Below, in pieces: positions 17,133 to 26,327 of a DNA stretch of 64,000 nt. The first letter of the stretch is position 1, and each line of letters opens with the position of its first letter. Source of the DNA: an uncultured Pontibacter sp. (lineage in GTDB: Bacteria; Bacteroidota; Bacteroidia; Cytophagales; Hymenobacteraceae); NCBI RefSeq assembly GCF_947492645.1, contig NZ_CANLMZ010000006.1, forward strand, positions 1-64,000. Reading direction: 5' to 3'. The notes under the pieces are model-generated. The model made no database searches. It had not been told where the DNA came from and saw only the letters and a program-made list of their open reading frames with translations. Both the position numbers and the translations under genes were made by a program.

Positions 17133-18488
17133 TCAAAGCATCTGGAAAAGTGTGGCAGTCGGCATCACGATCACCATATCGTGGGCATAAAAATTTTTCC
17201 AGTTAGCGTCTTCTTTTACAGATGGCAGCTTTTTGGCAAGCTTTTTCATTTCGAAATGTCCGAGCAGCCTCACCGGCTGGTCCTGGTTTTGCTTAAATGC
17301 CGGCACAAGTGCCGCCGTAACAGGCGTTAGTCCATCTATTAACTTGTAACTGCCTGCCTTATCGCTGCCGAAACAGTTTTTATACCCCGAAATCAAGTAC
17401 TTAAGGCTATAATTATCCGTCTCATACTCTTGCTCTAGGTAAGTTTCTGGTATGTTGTAGCTAAGGTTAACAAGTTTAACAGAATATACTTTGCCTTTAG
17501 TAGGCGCATAGTTGTGTGCCAAATACCAACCTTCCCAAGCAGCGGCATCCTCATCACCTGGGCCAGCCTGGTAAACACGCATATGGTTTGCTCCCCCGAC
17601 CAAAATGCTGTTATGCTCTTTTATTAATTTCCCGAAAACCGCATCATTAGTCAGGTTTCTGATTATTTGTTCCAGCCTCGCCTCCATAAAAAGCGCCTCA
17701 AAGCTGTCTTCGCCCTGTTTTAACGATGTAGCGTAGGCATTGTATCGCACCTTAAAGTTCGACAGCACATTTTGTAAATAGCTTTTGTCGATGTAAGGTT
17801 TATCTTTTACTTTAACCATGTCTGGTGCGTTTTGCACGACAGAATCCATGTAAGATACAATGGCATCCGTAAACTGCTTTTGCTCGTTTATCATAGCAAA
17901 TAACTTCTTGTCGCCGAGTTCTTTAAAAAACGGTACAATAGCTTGGTGCAACGTAAATGCAAGGTCTTGCTCCACATCAGTACAGACTACTGTTATCTTT
18001 TTGGTAGGATTGTCATAATTCCATTGCTGCAGTTTTCTCAGCAAGCCTACAGATTCCTTTGATGAAAAATGAGGACTTAGCAACTTTAGCAGCGGGTCGC
18101 AATCAGAACCGGGTTGGCAGTTTATGAAAGCATTCACAAAAGGTGTGGCAGAGTACGAGATTTCTAGTCCCAGTACAGGGAAGCTGCCCTTCTCGTTGGC
18201 GTAAAAAATAATGTCTTCCTCCATCGCCTTAATGGTACTCATCCAATGGTTTTCTCCAAGCATAAGCACTTTTTTTGTCTTGATGGCCTTATCCAGCCAG
18301 CTAAGATCATACTTGCCATTGTTGATGGATACTGTTTTGGCCTTTATACTTTTAACATCAGTTGGAATGCCTTCGTGGTTATATTCGTAGCAATTAGTTT
18401 TTGATTGTGCGTATAGTGCAGGAGCATGTAAAAGTATGGCGGCTACAAACAAAGTTAGTTTTGTAATTGGCAAGAAGTAATTTTTCAT
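17133..18488 (-). CDS. Secreted EreA/ChaN-superfamily protein (erythromycin esterase-like)
   Basis: The 451-residue protein has a clear Sec signal peptide (hydrophobic core at about residues 9-24, cleavage near ALYAQ). Motifs typical of the erythromycin esterase-like superfamily follow: MLGENHW (about residue 77), LGLEISYS (about 106) and ILVGGANHMR (about 301). These supply the His and Glu residues of the active site in EreA-type enzymes. Superfamily members range from macrolide esterases to succinoglycan-linked proteins, so resistance should not be assumed. It is monocistronic with a terminator. Confidence 0.65.
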   Translation of the reverse strand: MKNYFLPITKLTLFVAAILLHAPALYAQSKTNCYEYNHEGIPTDVKSIKAKTVSINNGKYDLSWLDKAIKTKKVLMLGENHWMSTIKAMEEDIIFYANEKGSFPVLGLEISYSATPFVNAFINCQPGSDCDPLLKLLSPHFSSKESVGLLRKLQQWNYDNPTKKITVVCTDVEQDLAFTLHQAIVPFFKELGDKKLFAMINEQKQFTDAIVSYMDSVVQNAPDMVKVKDKPYIDKSYLQNVLSNFKVRYNAYATSLKQGEDSFEALFMEARLEQIIRNLTNDAVFGKLIKEHNSILVGGANHMRVYQAGPGDEDAAAWEGWYLAHNYAPTKGKVYSVKLVNLSYNIPETYLEQEYETDNYSLKYLISGYKNCFGSDKAGSYKLIDGLTPVTAALVPAFKQNQDQPVRLLGHFEMKKLAKKLPSVKEDANWKNFYAHDMVIVMPTATLFQML

Positions 18489-18664
18489 AGGTGTATAAGA
18501 AATTGTTGTATAAAGTATAGATGCGGCTTAGACCAGGATAGTTGCCTATGCTTAATGAATAATTTAAAATTTAACTAAACAAAGTCCTGTATTTAGATGA
18601 TTACAGTAGCACGAAACTAATTCTATACTTTTCAGCTTATTTATTACCTACAAATTAAAAATGT

Positions 18665-18922
18665 ATGCTTGAGTACTCGATGTTTGAAAGGCTGCCTTTC
18701 AGGAGCCAGGCAGAAGCATTAGCTAAAAACGGAACTGTGCTTGCACAACGCAAATACAATAACTGGACGGTTACGCTGTATACTTTAAACAATTCGTTTA
18801 TTGAGCTGTGGTCAGGAGATAAGGTGCAAGTATACAGCACGTTTAAAAAATCAGCCAATGCAGTAGCCATACTAGAGCCTTACGTTGATGCTGTTGACGT
18901 AAAGGAATTACTGGATCTTTAA
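18665..18922 (+). CDS. Small conserved-looking protein of unknown function
   Basis: An 85-residue soluble protein. It has no signal peptide or membrane segment. The composition and regular strand-like pattern (NNWTVTLYTL, SFIELWSGDKVQVYSTF) look like a real folded domain. A shorter start at Met6 (18680, MFERLPFRSQ) is equally possible. The codon usage fits the neighbours. The gene stands between divergent and parallel genes with no operon partner. I do not recognise its family. Confidence 0.6.
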   Translation: MLEYSMFERLPFRSQAEALAKNGTVLAQRKYNNWTVTLYTLNNSFIELWSGDKVQVYSTFKKSANAVAILEPYVDAVDVKELLDL

Positions 18923-19027
18923 GAAGCACACACCAAATAAAGCCGCTCTGGCAGTTTTAACTAACAGTATGGCTTTCTTCTCAGAGCCTATACTTCTGTG
19001 TATACTATCACAACTCCTGAAATCGAA

Positions 19028-19045
19028 CAAAAGTGTACACTTTTG
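19028..19045. promoter_or_regulatory. 18-bp perfect palindrome upstream of the serine hydrolase gene
   Basis: CAAAAGTGTACACTTTTG is a perfect 18-bp palindrome, 118 bases before the start of the serine hydrolase gene and about 90 bases before its predicted -7 box. A palindrome this long is unlikely by chance and could bind a dimeric regulator, or serve as a hairpin terminator for the small gene at 18665. A related 15-base palindrome lies at 32229-32243. Confidence 0.45.
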
Positions 19046-19135
19046 AACAGGTAATCTATCCTTGGATGTAGTGGTTTAGGTTTTAAGTAGCTGATAATCA
19101 ATTTATTCGTGTAGTGGCATACATGTTGGCTATTA

Positions 19136-19143
19136 TAGGTTTG
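19136..19143 (+). promoter_or_regulatory. -7 promoter element of the serine hydrolase gene
   Basis: TAGGTTTG matches TAnnTTTG exactly, 19 bases before the ATG at 19163. No good -33 element was seen at the usual distance, so the leader would be short. Confidence 0.45.
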
Positions 19144-19162
19144 TAAAGTATAAAATAAACCT

Positions 19163-20539
19163 ATGAAAAAGTTATCACGCATCTCTGCACCATTCACACA
19201 TTACATCACGGCTTTATTGCTGCTATGGCTATTGTTCTGCTTTACCAGCTACAAAGCCAAAGCACAAACTTTTTCCGATAAACTGGATGAGTACCTGAAC
19301 GCACACCTGCAGCAAGGGGTATTTAGTGGTACCGTTGTAGTTGTCGAAAAGGGCAGTATCGTTTACAGCAAAGGCTTCGGCATGGCTGATTATGAGGCGG
19401 GAACCGAAAATGGCGCTGAAACAAAATTCAGGTTCGGCTCCGTTGGCAAAGCCTTTACCGCTACGCTTGTGCTGCAACTGCAGGAACAGGGCAAGCTTAA
19501 CGTGCAGGACAAGGTGAGTAAATACCTGCCCGACTTTCCGAATGGAGATAAAATTACGCTCCACCACCTGCTTACCCATACTTCGGGACTTGCCAACTAT
19601 ACTGATACCTGGAAAGAGGTAAACAAACAACCCACCACAGGAGAAGCAATCATTACACACTTTAAAGACAAACCCATGCTTTTTGAGTCTGGGGCAAAGT
19701 TTAGTTACTGTAATTCAGGGTATGTGCTGCTGGGCCTCATCACCGAAAAAGTGACTGGCAAAACGTATGAGCAACTGCTGACTAAACACATCTTCAAACC
19801 CCTGAAAATGAAAACTGCCGGCCTGGAAGGCGGCGGAAAGCCGGTGCCTGGTTTGGCGATAGGGTATAACTATAGCGGCACTACACGTAAACAGAGTAAC
19901 CCGATAGACATGAGTTGGTGCTGGTCGGCAGGTGGAGTGTACGGTACAGCAGAGGATCTTGTAAAGTTTGCTCAAGGGCTGGAAGGCAACATGCTGCTAA
20001 GCGATGCTTCCAAGAAAATGATGTATACGCCGGAGAAAAGAGACTACGGCTATGGCTGTGTAATAGACTCTGTTTTTAAGCAGCAGCGCATCGGTTACAG
20101 CGGAGCCATCAATGGTTTTAAGGCCAGTTTGATACGTCTGCCGGGTAAAGAAATTACGATAGCGGTGCTAAGCAACTATGAATCGCAGCAGGTAAATGGC
20201 CCCATTGCCAAAGATGTTACGGCTATCGTGTTAGGCGAAAAGTATGAAGTGCCTGTAGTGCGACACATGGTACAACTGGCTCCAAGTAAGTTGCAGGCAT
20301 ATGTTGGCGAATACCAGGTAGCGCCGAAGATGATTTTTAAGATTATACTGGAAGAAGGGCAGCTTTACGCCGAAGCGGCAGGCCAGGACCGGTTCGAGAT
20401 TTTTCCGGAGGCAGAAGACAAGTTTTTTATTAAGGTAGCGCCTGCCCTGATAGCTTTTGAGAAAGATGCTACAGGCAAGATTGCTAAAATGGTGATGCAC
20501 CACGGCGGCAAGGCTATGCCGGCAACAAGAATCAACTAA
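19163..20539 (+). CDS. Secreted serine hydrolase, class C beta-lactamase-like
   Basis: A 458-residue exported protein with a signal or membrane anchor at about residues 14-35. The beta-lactamase-related domain follows. The active-site SxxK is SVGK (about residue 95), and the YxN element is YCNSGY (about residue 180). HLLTHTSGL is also family-typical. A C-terminal region of about 110 residues (from about residue 350) is beta-rich as in related D-alanyl-D-alanine carboxypeptidase-like or esterase proteins. Whether it acts on peptidoglycan, esters or peptides is not readable. It ends at a long convergent terminator. Confidence 0.88.
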   Translation: MKKLSRISAPFTHYITALLLLWLLFCFTSYKAKAQTFSDKLDEYLNAHLQQGVFSGTVVVVEKGSIVYSKGFGMADYEAGTENGAETKFRFGSVGKAFTATLVLQLQEQGKLNVQDKVSKYLPDFPNGDKITLHHLLTHTSGLANYTDTWKEVNKQPTTGEAIITHFKDKPMLFESGAKFSYCNSGYVLLGLITEKVTGKTYEQLLTKHIFKPLKMKTAGLEGGGKPVPGLAIGYNYSGTTRKQSNPIDMSWCWSAGGVYGTAEDLVKFAQGLEGNMLLSDASKKMMYTPEKRDYGYGCVIDSVFKQQRIGYSGAINGFKASLIRLPGKEITIAVLSNYESQQVNGPIAKDVTAIVLGEKYEVPVVRHMVQLAPSKLQAYVGEYQVAPKMIFKIILEEGQLYAEAAGQDRFEIFPEAEDKFFIKVAPALIAFEKDATGKIAKMVMHHGGKAMPATRIN

Positions 20540-20547
20540 CATAAGTG

Positions 20548-20604
20548 GTATAAATAAAAAGCGGGAGAAGATAATCTACATCTTCTCCCGCTTTTTATTT
20601 ATAC
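20548..20604. terminator. 24-bp convergent terminator
   Basis: A perfect 24-bp stem (20548-20571 with 20581-20604) around a 9-base loop separates the convergent serine hydrolase and brnQ genes. The GC core is GCGGGAGAAGA, with A and T runs outside and GTATAAAT at the base. Confidence 0.9.
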
Positions 20605-20622
20605 TAAAACTTAATTACAAAG

Positions 20623-21963
20623 CTATACTTGTTTTAGATCATAGGACTTCTGCCTGAACGAAATGGCATAGCCAATCAATCCTCCCACAAGTGCGGGAAC
20701 AAGCCACCCCATACCCAAGCCGAATAATGGCAGGTAATCAGCAAGAAAACTGTTGATTTTTAATTCGAAGCCTGCCGCATTTATTCCGTCAAAAATGCTT
20801 ACGATACCGGTAAAAAGTACAGCCCATGTATAAACGCTTGTTCTCTTTTTAAGAAGTGAGCCAAATAACGTAAGGGCGATAAGCACAATTATAATAGGGT
20901 AGACCGCTACAAGTACAGGCACAGAAAATGAGATGATCTGCGTGAGCCCTACATTTGAGATAACAGCGCTGACAATCGTTAAAAGTAAAACGTAGGTGTT
21001 GTAGGAAATAGAAGGGCGAAGCTTGTTAAAATAGCTCGCACAAGAAACAACCAGGCCGATGCTTGTCGTTAAACAGGCAAACGTTATGGCTATGCCCAGG
21101 ATCACATTACCCCATAAGCCAAAATGCTCGTGAGATACGTTCGTGATGATTAGCCCCCCGTTTTCCAGGTGACCTATCTTTTCTACGCTGGTTGCACCGG
21201 TATAAGCAAGCCCGATGTATACCAAGGCTAATCCTGCTGCGGCTATCAGCCCTGCCGTCGTGCATACTTTAGCAATCTGCTTTGTGCTTTCTATACCCTT
21301 GGCCCGAATAGCATTGATCACGATAAGGCCAAAAACAAACGACCCGATAGTGTCCATGGTAAGGTAGCCTTCCTGAAAGCCCCTAAAAAATGGCGTGCTT
21401 TCATAAGAGGGCAGCGGTACCTGAACATTTCCTAATGGATTAGCGACACTTTTGGCCAGAAGTGCAAATAAAATGATGAGCAATACAGGCGTTAGTATCT
21501 TGCCGATCCGGTCTACAACTTTGCCAGGGTTTAAAGCCAGCACGTAAGTTATGGCAAAGAATACAGCAGAGTATAAAATCATACCCCAACCAGAGTTTCT
21601 TAATCCTTCTGATAAAAACGGGGCGATGCCGATTTCAAATGAAACGGTTCCGGTTCTGGGCACGGCAAACAAGGGGCCGATGGTCAGGTAAATGATTACA
21701 GGGAAAATCAGTCCGAATAGAGGATGAACCTTGGCTGATATCGACTGAACATCTTCATTTTTAGATATACCTATCGCAATCACGCCTAAGAGTGGGAGCC
21801 CCACACCAGTTATGAGAAAGCCAAGTATAGCGGGTAGTAAATTGTCGCCGGCTGCCTGCCCCAACGAAAGCGGAAAAATAAGATTACCGGCTCCAAAAAA
21901 GACGGCAAATAGCATCAAACCAATGAAAAATGTTTCCCTGAAGGATAGGTTTCCTGTTCCCAC
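20623..21963 (-). CDS. brnQ: Branched-chain amino acid transport carrier, LIVCS family
   Basis: A 446-residue inner membrane carrier with about twelve hydrophobic segments. The N-terminal signature FFGAGNLIFPLSLGQ is characteristic of BrnQ (LIV-II) proteins, which import leucine, isoleucine and valine with sodium. The early TVSFEIGIAP and FGLIVINAIRAKG motifs also fit. The length matches the family. It is monocistronic. Amino acid uptake fits with the peptidases and histidine degradation genes in this window, although no shared control is evident. Confidence 0.92.
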   Translation of the reverse strand: MGTGNLSFRETFFIGLMLFAVFFGAGNLIFPLSLGQAAGDNLLPAILGFLITGVGLPLLGVIAIGISKNEDVQSISAKVHPLFGLIFPVIIYLTIGPLFAVPRTGTVSFEIGIAPFLSEGLRNSGWGMILYSAVFFAITYVLALNPGKVVDRIGKILTPVLLIILFALLAKSVANPLGNVQVPLPSYESTPFFRGFQEGYLTMDTIGSFVFGLIVINAIRAKGIESTKQIAKVCTTAGLIAAAGLALVYIGLAYTGATSVEKIGHLENGGLIITNVSHEHFGLWGNVILGIAITFACLTTSIGLVVSCASYFNKLRPSISYNTYVLLLTIVSAVISNVGLTQIISFSVPVLVAVYPIIIVLIALTLFGSLLKKRTSVYTWAVLFTGIVSIFDGINAAGFELKINSFLADYLPLFGLGMGWLVPALVGGLIGYAISFRQKSYDLKQV

Positions 21964-22130
21964 AATATTTAATCCTGTAATGAAAAATGTAATTAACTTA
22001 AATGCAATTAACTACGCCTAAAGCCGGGAAACAAGTTAAACGTGTTGTTTAATAAGATAATGGTGGGCGGGGTGGTACTATAAATAATTGTTGGATAGCT
22101 TCATACTTATCACACCAACAGGTTTTAAAT

Positions 22131-22170
22131 AAAACAAACGCCGCCAAAATTATATGGCGGCGCTTGTTTT
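22131..22170. terminator. Terminator after the metalloprotease gene
   Basis: A 16-bp stem with one mismatch (22131-22146 with 22155-22170) has the core CGCCGCCA/TGGCGGCG. A TATACTT word follows on the plus side. It lies directly after the stop of the minus-strand gene at 22190. Confidence 0.8.
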
Positions 22171-22189
22171 TATACTTTATCCGAGAGCA

Positions 22190-24640
22190 CTAGTTACACC
22201 CCAGCACCTCACCACTACCAATGGGGGCACCAGGGGGCAGATCTAACGCGCGGCTTGGCTTCAGGTCTTCGGTTATAGGGCGGTTTAACCGATTTAATGC
22301 GAAAGCCAGGTGCGCCTGGTAAACGCTGCTGCCGGCTTTTTGCTTACGAGACGCAAGTTCTCTTATTTGCTGCAAACCGGCGGTGGCAATAGCGCGCGCC
22401 TGGTAAGATGCGTTTTCGTTGTGGGCCAGCGCCAGCAGGTGTGTTAATACCAGCTGTTCTGTCTGCATCTGCACATGTTCCTGAAGCCCTTGCTCGCGTC
22501 GGCTTTTCCAGGTTTTATCAATCAGCTGCGCAGTTACATCCTGCAAGCCTATACTGTTGTGGCGGGCACTCAGCTCAATTAAACGCGAGGCACGCTCCGG
22601 GTGCAACAGGAACGAAAGCGTAAAATCAGCAGAGGCTTCGGCAACTGCCAGAGGGTCGAAGGTGAGGCCGGTGCGCTTTGTGAAGAGCTCACGGTTATTA
22701 CCCAGGCCCGGTGCACGAGGCGGTATTAATTTTATAATATCTTCGGGCAGCGTCAGCACATCCGGAGAGAGCGTCTTGAGCAAAGCATCCAGCGCCTCCT
22801 GCTGCGCACGTTTGCCCACTGGCGCTGTGATGACCTGGTTGTCGCCACGGGTGGCGTAAGTATAATTCAAACCGCCAATCAGTTTGGCAGTAGCTTCGGT
22901 CTGGTAGCGGTGGTAATTGTAAATCGGCACCAGCACATCTTCAAGTGTACTTAATGCTTGCCCTGGTTTAATGTTTTGCTCCGAGAAGTTCTTCAGCGCT
23001 TTCTCCCGCACCTGCAGTACCTTTTCCAGTTCTTCGGCTGCATTTGAGCCATTATCCCAAAGGTGGGCCAGCGGGTGCGCGCCTCCGGGTGCTCGGGCAT
23101 CTCTGTCTGTTATAAACAGCAAACCCTCCTTAGTGCCTTGCTGTAAAATCTGGTTCAGCGCCTGCTGTTCATTGCTGCCCTCCGGAAAGTGCTGGTAGCC
23201 GTAGGCAACTGCCATTTTATCCCAGGCGCCTATGCCGGTTTCATAAGCCTTGCTCAAATCAATGTTTCCGGCGCGGTCCAGTTTAGCCATGGGGTGCGGG
23301 TAGTCCATTACCGAGGCATTGTTGTTGGTGCTGGCAGCGTAGTTGTGTTGTATGCCCAAAGTATGCCCTACCTCGTGCGCCGATAATTGCCGGATGCGTG
23401 CCAGGGCCATATCCATCATGTCCTTGTTCGGGTTTTTGCCATCCTTGTAAGGAGCCAGCAGCCCTTCCGCGATCATATAATCCTGGCGTACGCGAAGAGA
23501 GCCAAGCGATACATGCCCTTTGATGATCTCGCCGGTGCGAGGGTCTGTTACTGATGCGCCGTAAGACCAGCCGCGTGTGCTGCGGTGCACCCATTGGATC
23601 ATGTTATAGCGCACATCCATTGGGTCGGCGGTGTCTGGCAGTACCTCCACCTGGAAGGCATCTTTATAACCTGCAGCTTCAAAAGCCTGGTTCCACCAGC
23701 GTGCACCTTCTACTAAAGCAGATCTTATCGGTTCGGGTGCGCCATTATCCACGTAGTATACAATTGGTTTTACAGCCTCAGACACTTTCGCTTCCGGGTT
23801 CTTTTTCTGCAGGCGGTGGCGGGCAATAAAACGTTTGTCTATGTTCTCGTCTACAGGAGAGGAGTAATCAAAGTATGAAATGCCGAAGTAACCGGCACGT
23901 GGATCGAGCTTACGGGGCTGGTAGTTATTGTCTGGCAGCTGTATAAAGGAGTGGTGCTGGCGCAGCGTCAGGGCGTTTATATCCGGGGCCACTTCGCGTA
24001 CATAGCGCCCTGCGTCTTCGCCGCCTACAAAAGTGAGCGTGGCTTCGAATTCGGTGTTCTGCGGAAAGTTTTTGGTGCGCGGTAAGTATAAAGCAGAGCG
24101 GCTTGCCTCTAACTTGTAACTACCCTGGCGGCTGCGTTTTATACTTCCGGTTACATCATGTGCATCGCGCAGCAGAAAATCGGTAGCGTCTACAAGTATT
24201 TTATTTCCATCGGCAGCCTCGGCTTTAAAGCCCCAAAGTATGGATTGTGCAAAAGACTCTTCCACGGCACGGCGTTCGTTTGGGTTGTCAGAACTGGCGC
24301 GGTAGGCGAGGTTTGGTTGCACAAGCATCACTTTTGGCCCTTGCCTGTTAAAGTATACCACTTTAGTATCGCCAAGCTGCCCTCTGTCCAGGCCGATGTC
24401 ATTGGAGCCGAGGCCAGCCGGCAACGAGTTCACGTACAAAAACTCCTGGTCAAGCTTATCTATTTCCAGCCATATTTTACCGCTTGCCTCATCGTAGTAG
24501 AAAGTAAAGTAGCCGGGGTATCGTTTCATGCCTTCGGTTTTGGAGGCGATGGTTAGTAACTTTTGCCCCATGGCCTTACCTGCCACCAGCAAGGGCAGCA
24601 GCAGTAAAAGCCACAAAATTTTTGTAAAAGGCGATTTCAT
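22190..24640 (-). CDS. Secreted zinc-dependent metalloprotease, DUF5117/DUF5118 type
   Basis: An 816-residue exported protein. The signal peptide occupies about residues 1-26 (LWLLLLLPLLVAGKAMG). The N-terminal region matches DUF5118/DUF5117 proteins of Bacteroidota. The zinc site HEVGHTLGIQHNY lies near residue 420, an extended HExxHxxGxxH metzincin site. The C-terminal third is helical and typical of the family. The start at 24640 was chosen over one 21 codons upstream because it begins the signal peptide directly. Function is probably peptide digestion at the cell envelope (inference). It is monocistronic. Confidence 0.88.
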   Translation of the reverse strand: MKSPFTKILWLLLLLPLLVAGKAMGQKLLTIASKTEGMKRYPGYFTFYYDEASGKIWLEIDKLDQEFLYVNSLPAGLGSNDIGLDRGQLGDTKVVYFNRQGPKVMLVQPNLAYRASSDNPNERRAVEESFAQSILWGFKAEAADGNKILVDATDFLLRDAHDVTGSIKRSRQGSYKLEASRSALYLPRTKNFPQNTEFEATLTFVGGEDAGRYVREVAPDINALTLRQHHSFIQLPDNNYQPRKLDPRAGYFGISYFDYSSPVDENIDKRFIARHRLQKKNPEAKVSEAVKPIVYYVDNGAPEPIRSALVEGARWWNQAFEAAGYKDAFQVEVLPDTADPMDVRYNMIQWVHRSTRGWSYGASVTDPRTGEIIKGHVSLGSLRVRQDYMIAEGLLAPYKDGKNPNKDMMDMALARIRQLSAHEVGHTLGIQHNYAASTNNNASVMDYPHPMAKLDRAGNIDLSKAYETGIGAWDKMAVAYGYQHFPEGSNEQQALNQILQQGTKEGLLFITDRDARAPGGAHPLAHLWDNGSNAAEELEKVLQVREKALKNFSEQNIKPGQALSTLEDVLVPIYNYHRYQTEATAKLIGGLNYTYATRGDNQVITAPVGKRAQQEALDALLKTLSPDVLTLPEDIIKLIPPRAPGLGNNRELFTKRTGLTFDPLAVAEASADFTLSFLLHPERASRLIELSARHNSIGLQDVTAQLIDKTWKSRREQGLQEHVQMQTEQLVLTHLLALAHNENASYQARAIATAGLQQIRELASRKQKAGSSVYQAHLAFALNRLNRPITEDLKPSRALDLPPGAPIGSGEVLGCN

Positions 24641-24888
24641 ATAAAATGGAAAGGTTAGTTTGGGTTGATGGTGTAAGATAAGTAAATATAGGGATTTATG
24701 CATTTAGGAGTCTATCCGAATAAAAGCACACATAAACTTAACGAATGAGAAATCGCTGGTATTAGCCTCACAGCATTAGCCCTAACCTGCAGGAGCACTA
24801 CACTAGCCAGACCAAAATTCAAAGTATAATAACACATAAGCGGCAAACTTCCCGTATAACAAAAACCTTAAACAACAACATAGATACC

Positions 24889-25344
24889 ATGAAAAACGCG
24901 ATTTCAGTATTAGGCCTTGGTTTACTTTTAGTAGCCTGCGGTGGCGAAAAATCTGAGTATGAAAAATATTATGAAAGCGATTACCAGCCTGATACCACCC
25001 GGCAAAGAGTAACCGGGCCTGTGGCGCAAACTAAAACAGGGGCCGATGCAACGGGTGGTGCCGCCGAAGCCGGAGAGGCCAATGAATTTGCGAAAGGGGC
25101 AAAACTTGTTGCGTTGTCCGACTGCCTTGCTTGCCATCGGGAAGACGAAAAATTAGTAGGCCCATCGTATGTGGATGTGGCAAACAAGTATGAGGCAAAC
25201 GACAAGAACATTGATTACCTGGCCGGTAAAATAATTGAAGGCGGCTCGGGTGTTTGGGGCCAGATACCCATGACGCCGCACCCGAATATAAGTAAAGAAG
25301 ATGCCAGAGAAATGGCACGCTATGTTATGTCTTTAAAAAAATAA
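24889..25344 (+). CDS. Lipoprotein cytochrome c
   Basis: The 151-residue protein has a lipobox LLVACGG (Cys17), a linker of about 50 residues, and a small class I cytochrome c domain. Heme binding is CLACH at residues 79-83. The distal ligand is Met128 in QIPMTPHP, as in cytochrome c551-like proteins. It would sit on the periplasmic face of a membrane and carry electrons. The next gene starts 3 bases later, so it is co-transcribed with the SMP-30 lactonase, and possibly with the alcohol dehydrogenase 62 bases further on. Confidence 0.9.
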   Translation: MKNAISVLGLGLLLVACGGEKSEYEKYYESDYQPDTTRQRVTGPVAQTKTGADATGGAAEAGEANEFAKGAKLVALSDCLACHREDEKLVGPSYVDVANKYEANDKNIDYLAGKIIEGGSGVWGQIPMTPHPNISKEDAREMARYVMSLKK

Positions 25345-25347
25345 CAA

Positions 25348-26265
25348 GTGCCCACACCTGAAGATAAAAGCTTGCCGCAGGACGAGCTTGTAGAAGCTAC
25401 CTTAGTGTTTGATGCAAAAGCTATACTTGGGGAGGGAGCCTTATGGCACCCGGCTGAGCAATGCCTCTATTGGGTGGATATTGAAGGCAAAAAGCTGCAC
25501 TTCTACAAACCCCAGACAAGTGAAAACAGTTCGCTGGATGTTGGTGCGCGGATAGGAACGGTAGTGCCTGTTTCGGGAGGAGGTGCTCTGGTGGGTTTGC
25601 AGACCGGAATCCACCACATAGATACCAAAACAGGTGCCTTAACCTTTATCACAAATCCCATACTAGCCTCGGACGTTCGCTTCAATGATGGCAAATGCGA
25701 CCCTGCAGGACGTTTCTGGATTGGAACCATGGCCCTGGATACACGTGCAGGTGCGGCTAAACTTTATAGGTTAGATAAAGACAAGCAGGTAAAAGAAATG
25801 CTGGATAACCTCACAATCGCTAACGGTATTGTATGGTCGCTGGATAAAAAAACGATGTACTTTACCGATACCCGCACGCAGCAGGTAGAGGCTTTTGATT
25901 ACGAAGTCGAAACCGGGGAAATCAGCAACAGAAGCGTTATCATCAGTATACCAAAAGAAGAAGGATCGCCGGACGGAATGACCCTGGATGCGGATGGTAA
26001 CCTCTGGGTTGCTCTGCATGGCGGCGGTGCTGTGGCAAAGTATGACCCTGCTACTGGCAAGCAACTGCAAAAAGTAAAAGTGCCAACAAAACAAACAACT
26101 TCGTGTGCCTTTGGCGGCGAAGATCTGGGCACTTTGTATATTACTACAGCCCGCGAAGGGTTATCTGAAGATGAACTGAAGGATTGTCCGGAAAGCGGAG
26201 GCTTGTTCGCTGCCCGACCCGGGGCGCATGGCGTGCCAGCCGGGTTCTATGCAGGAATTGTATAG
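25348..26265 (+). CDS. SMP-30/gluconolactonase family protein
   Basis: A 305-residue six-bladed propeller of the SMP-30/gluconolactonase/LRE family. Metal-site residues are in GEGALWHP (Glu), the NDGKCDPAGRFWIGTM loop, ANGIVWS (Asn) and SPDGMTLD (Asp). Such enzymes hydrolyse sugar lactones, for example gluconolactone or arabinonolactone. The start is a GTG at 25348, 3 bases after the cytochrome stop, and there is no signal peptide. Coupling to a cytochrome c suggests a sugar oxidation route in which the lactone is formed by a dehydrogenase elsewhere (inference). Confidence 0.85.
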   Translation: MPTPEDKSLPQDELVEATLVFDAKAILGEGALWHPAEQCLYWVDIEGKKLHFYKPQTSENSSLDVGARIGTVVPVSGGGALVGLQTGIHHIDTKTGALTFITNPILASDVRFNDGKCDPAGRFWIGTMALDTRAGAAKLYRLDKDKQVKEMLDNLTIANGIVWSLDKKTMYFTDTRTQQVEAFDYEVETGEISNRSVIISIPKEEGSPDGMTLDADGNLWVALHGGGAVAKYDPATGKQLQKVKVPTKQTTSCAFGGEDLGTLYITTAREGLSEDELKDCPESGGLFAARPGAHGVPAGFYAGIV

Positions 26266-26327
26266 AGACCGCACTTCCATCAACTTAAGAAGACTATTAA
26301 TTTATACTTTTACACACGAACTAAACT

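Noticed and set aside
17133..18488. Macrolide resistance by erythromycin esterase
   Set aside because: The protein has a signal peptide and only superfamily-level motifs. Nothing indicates macrolides as its substrate, so it was named EreA/ChaN-like only.
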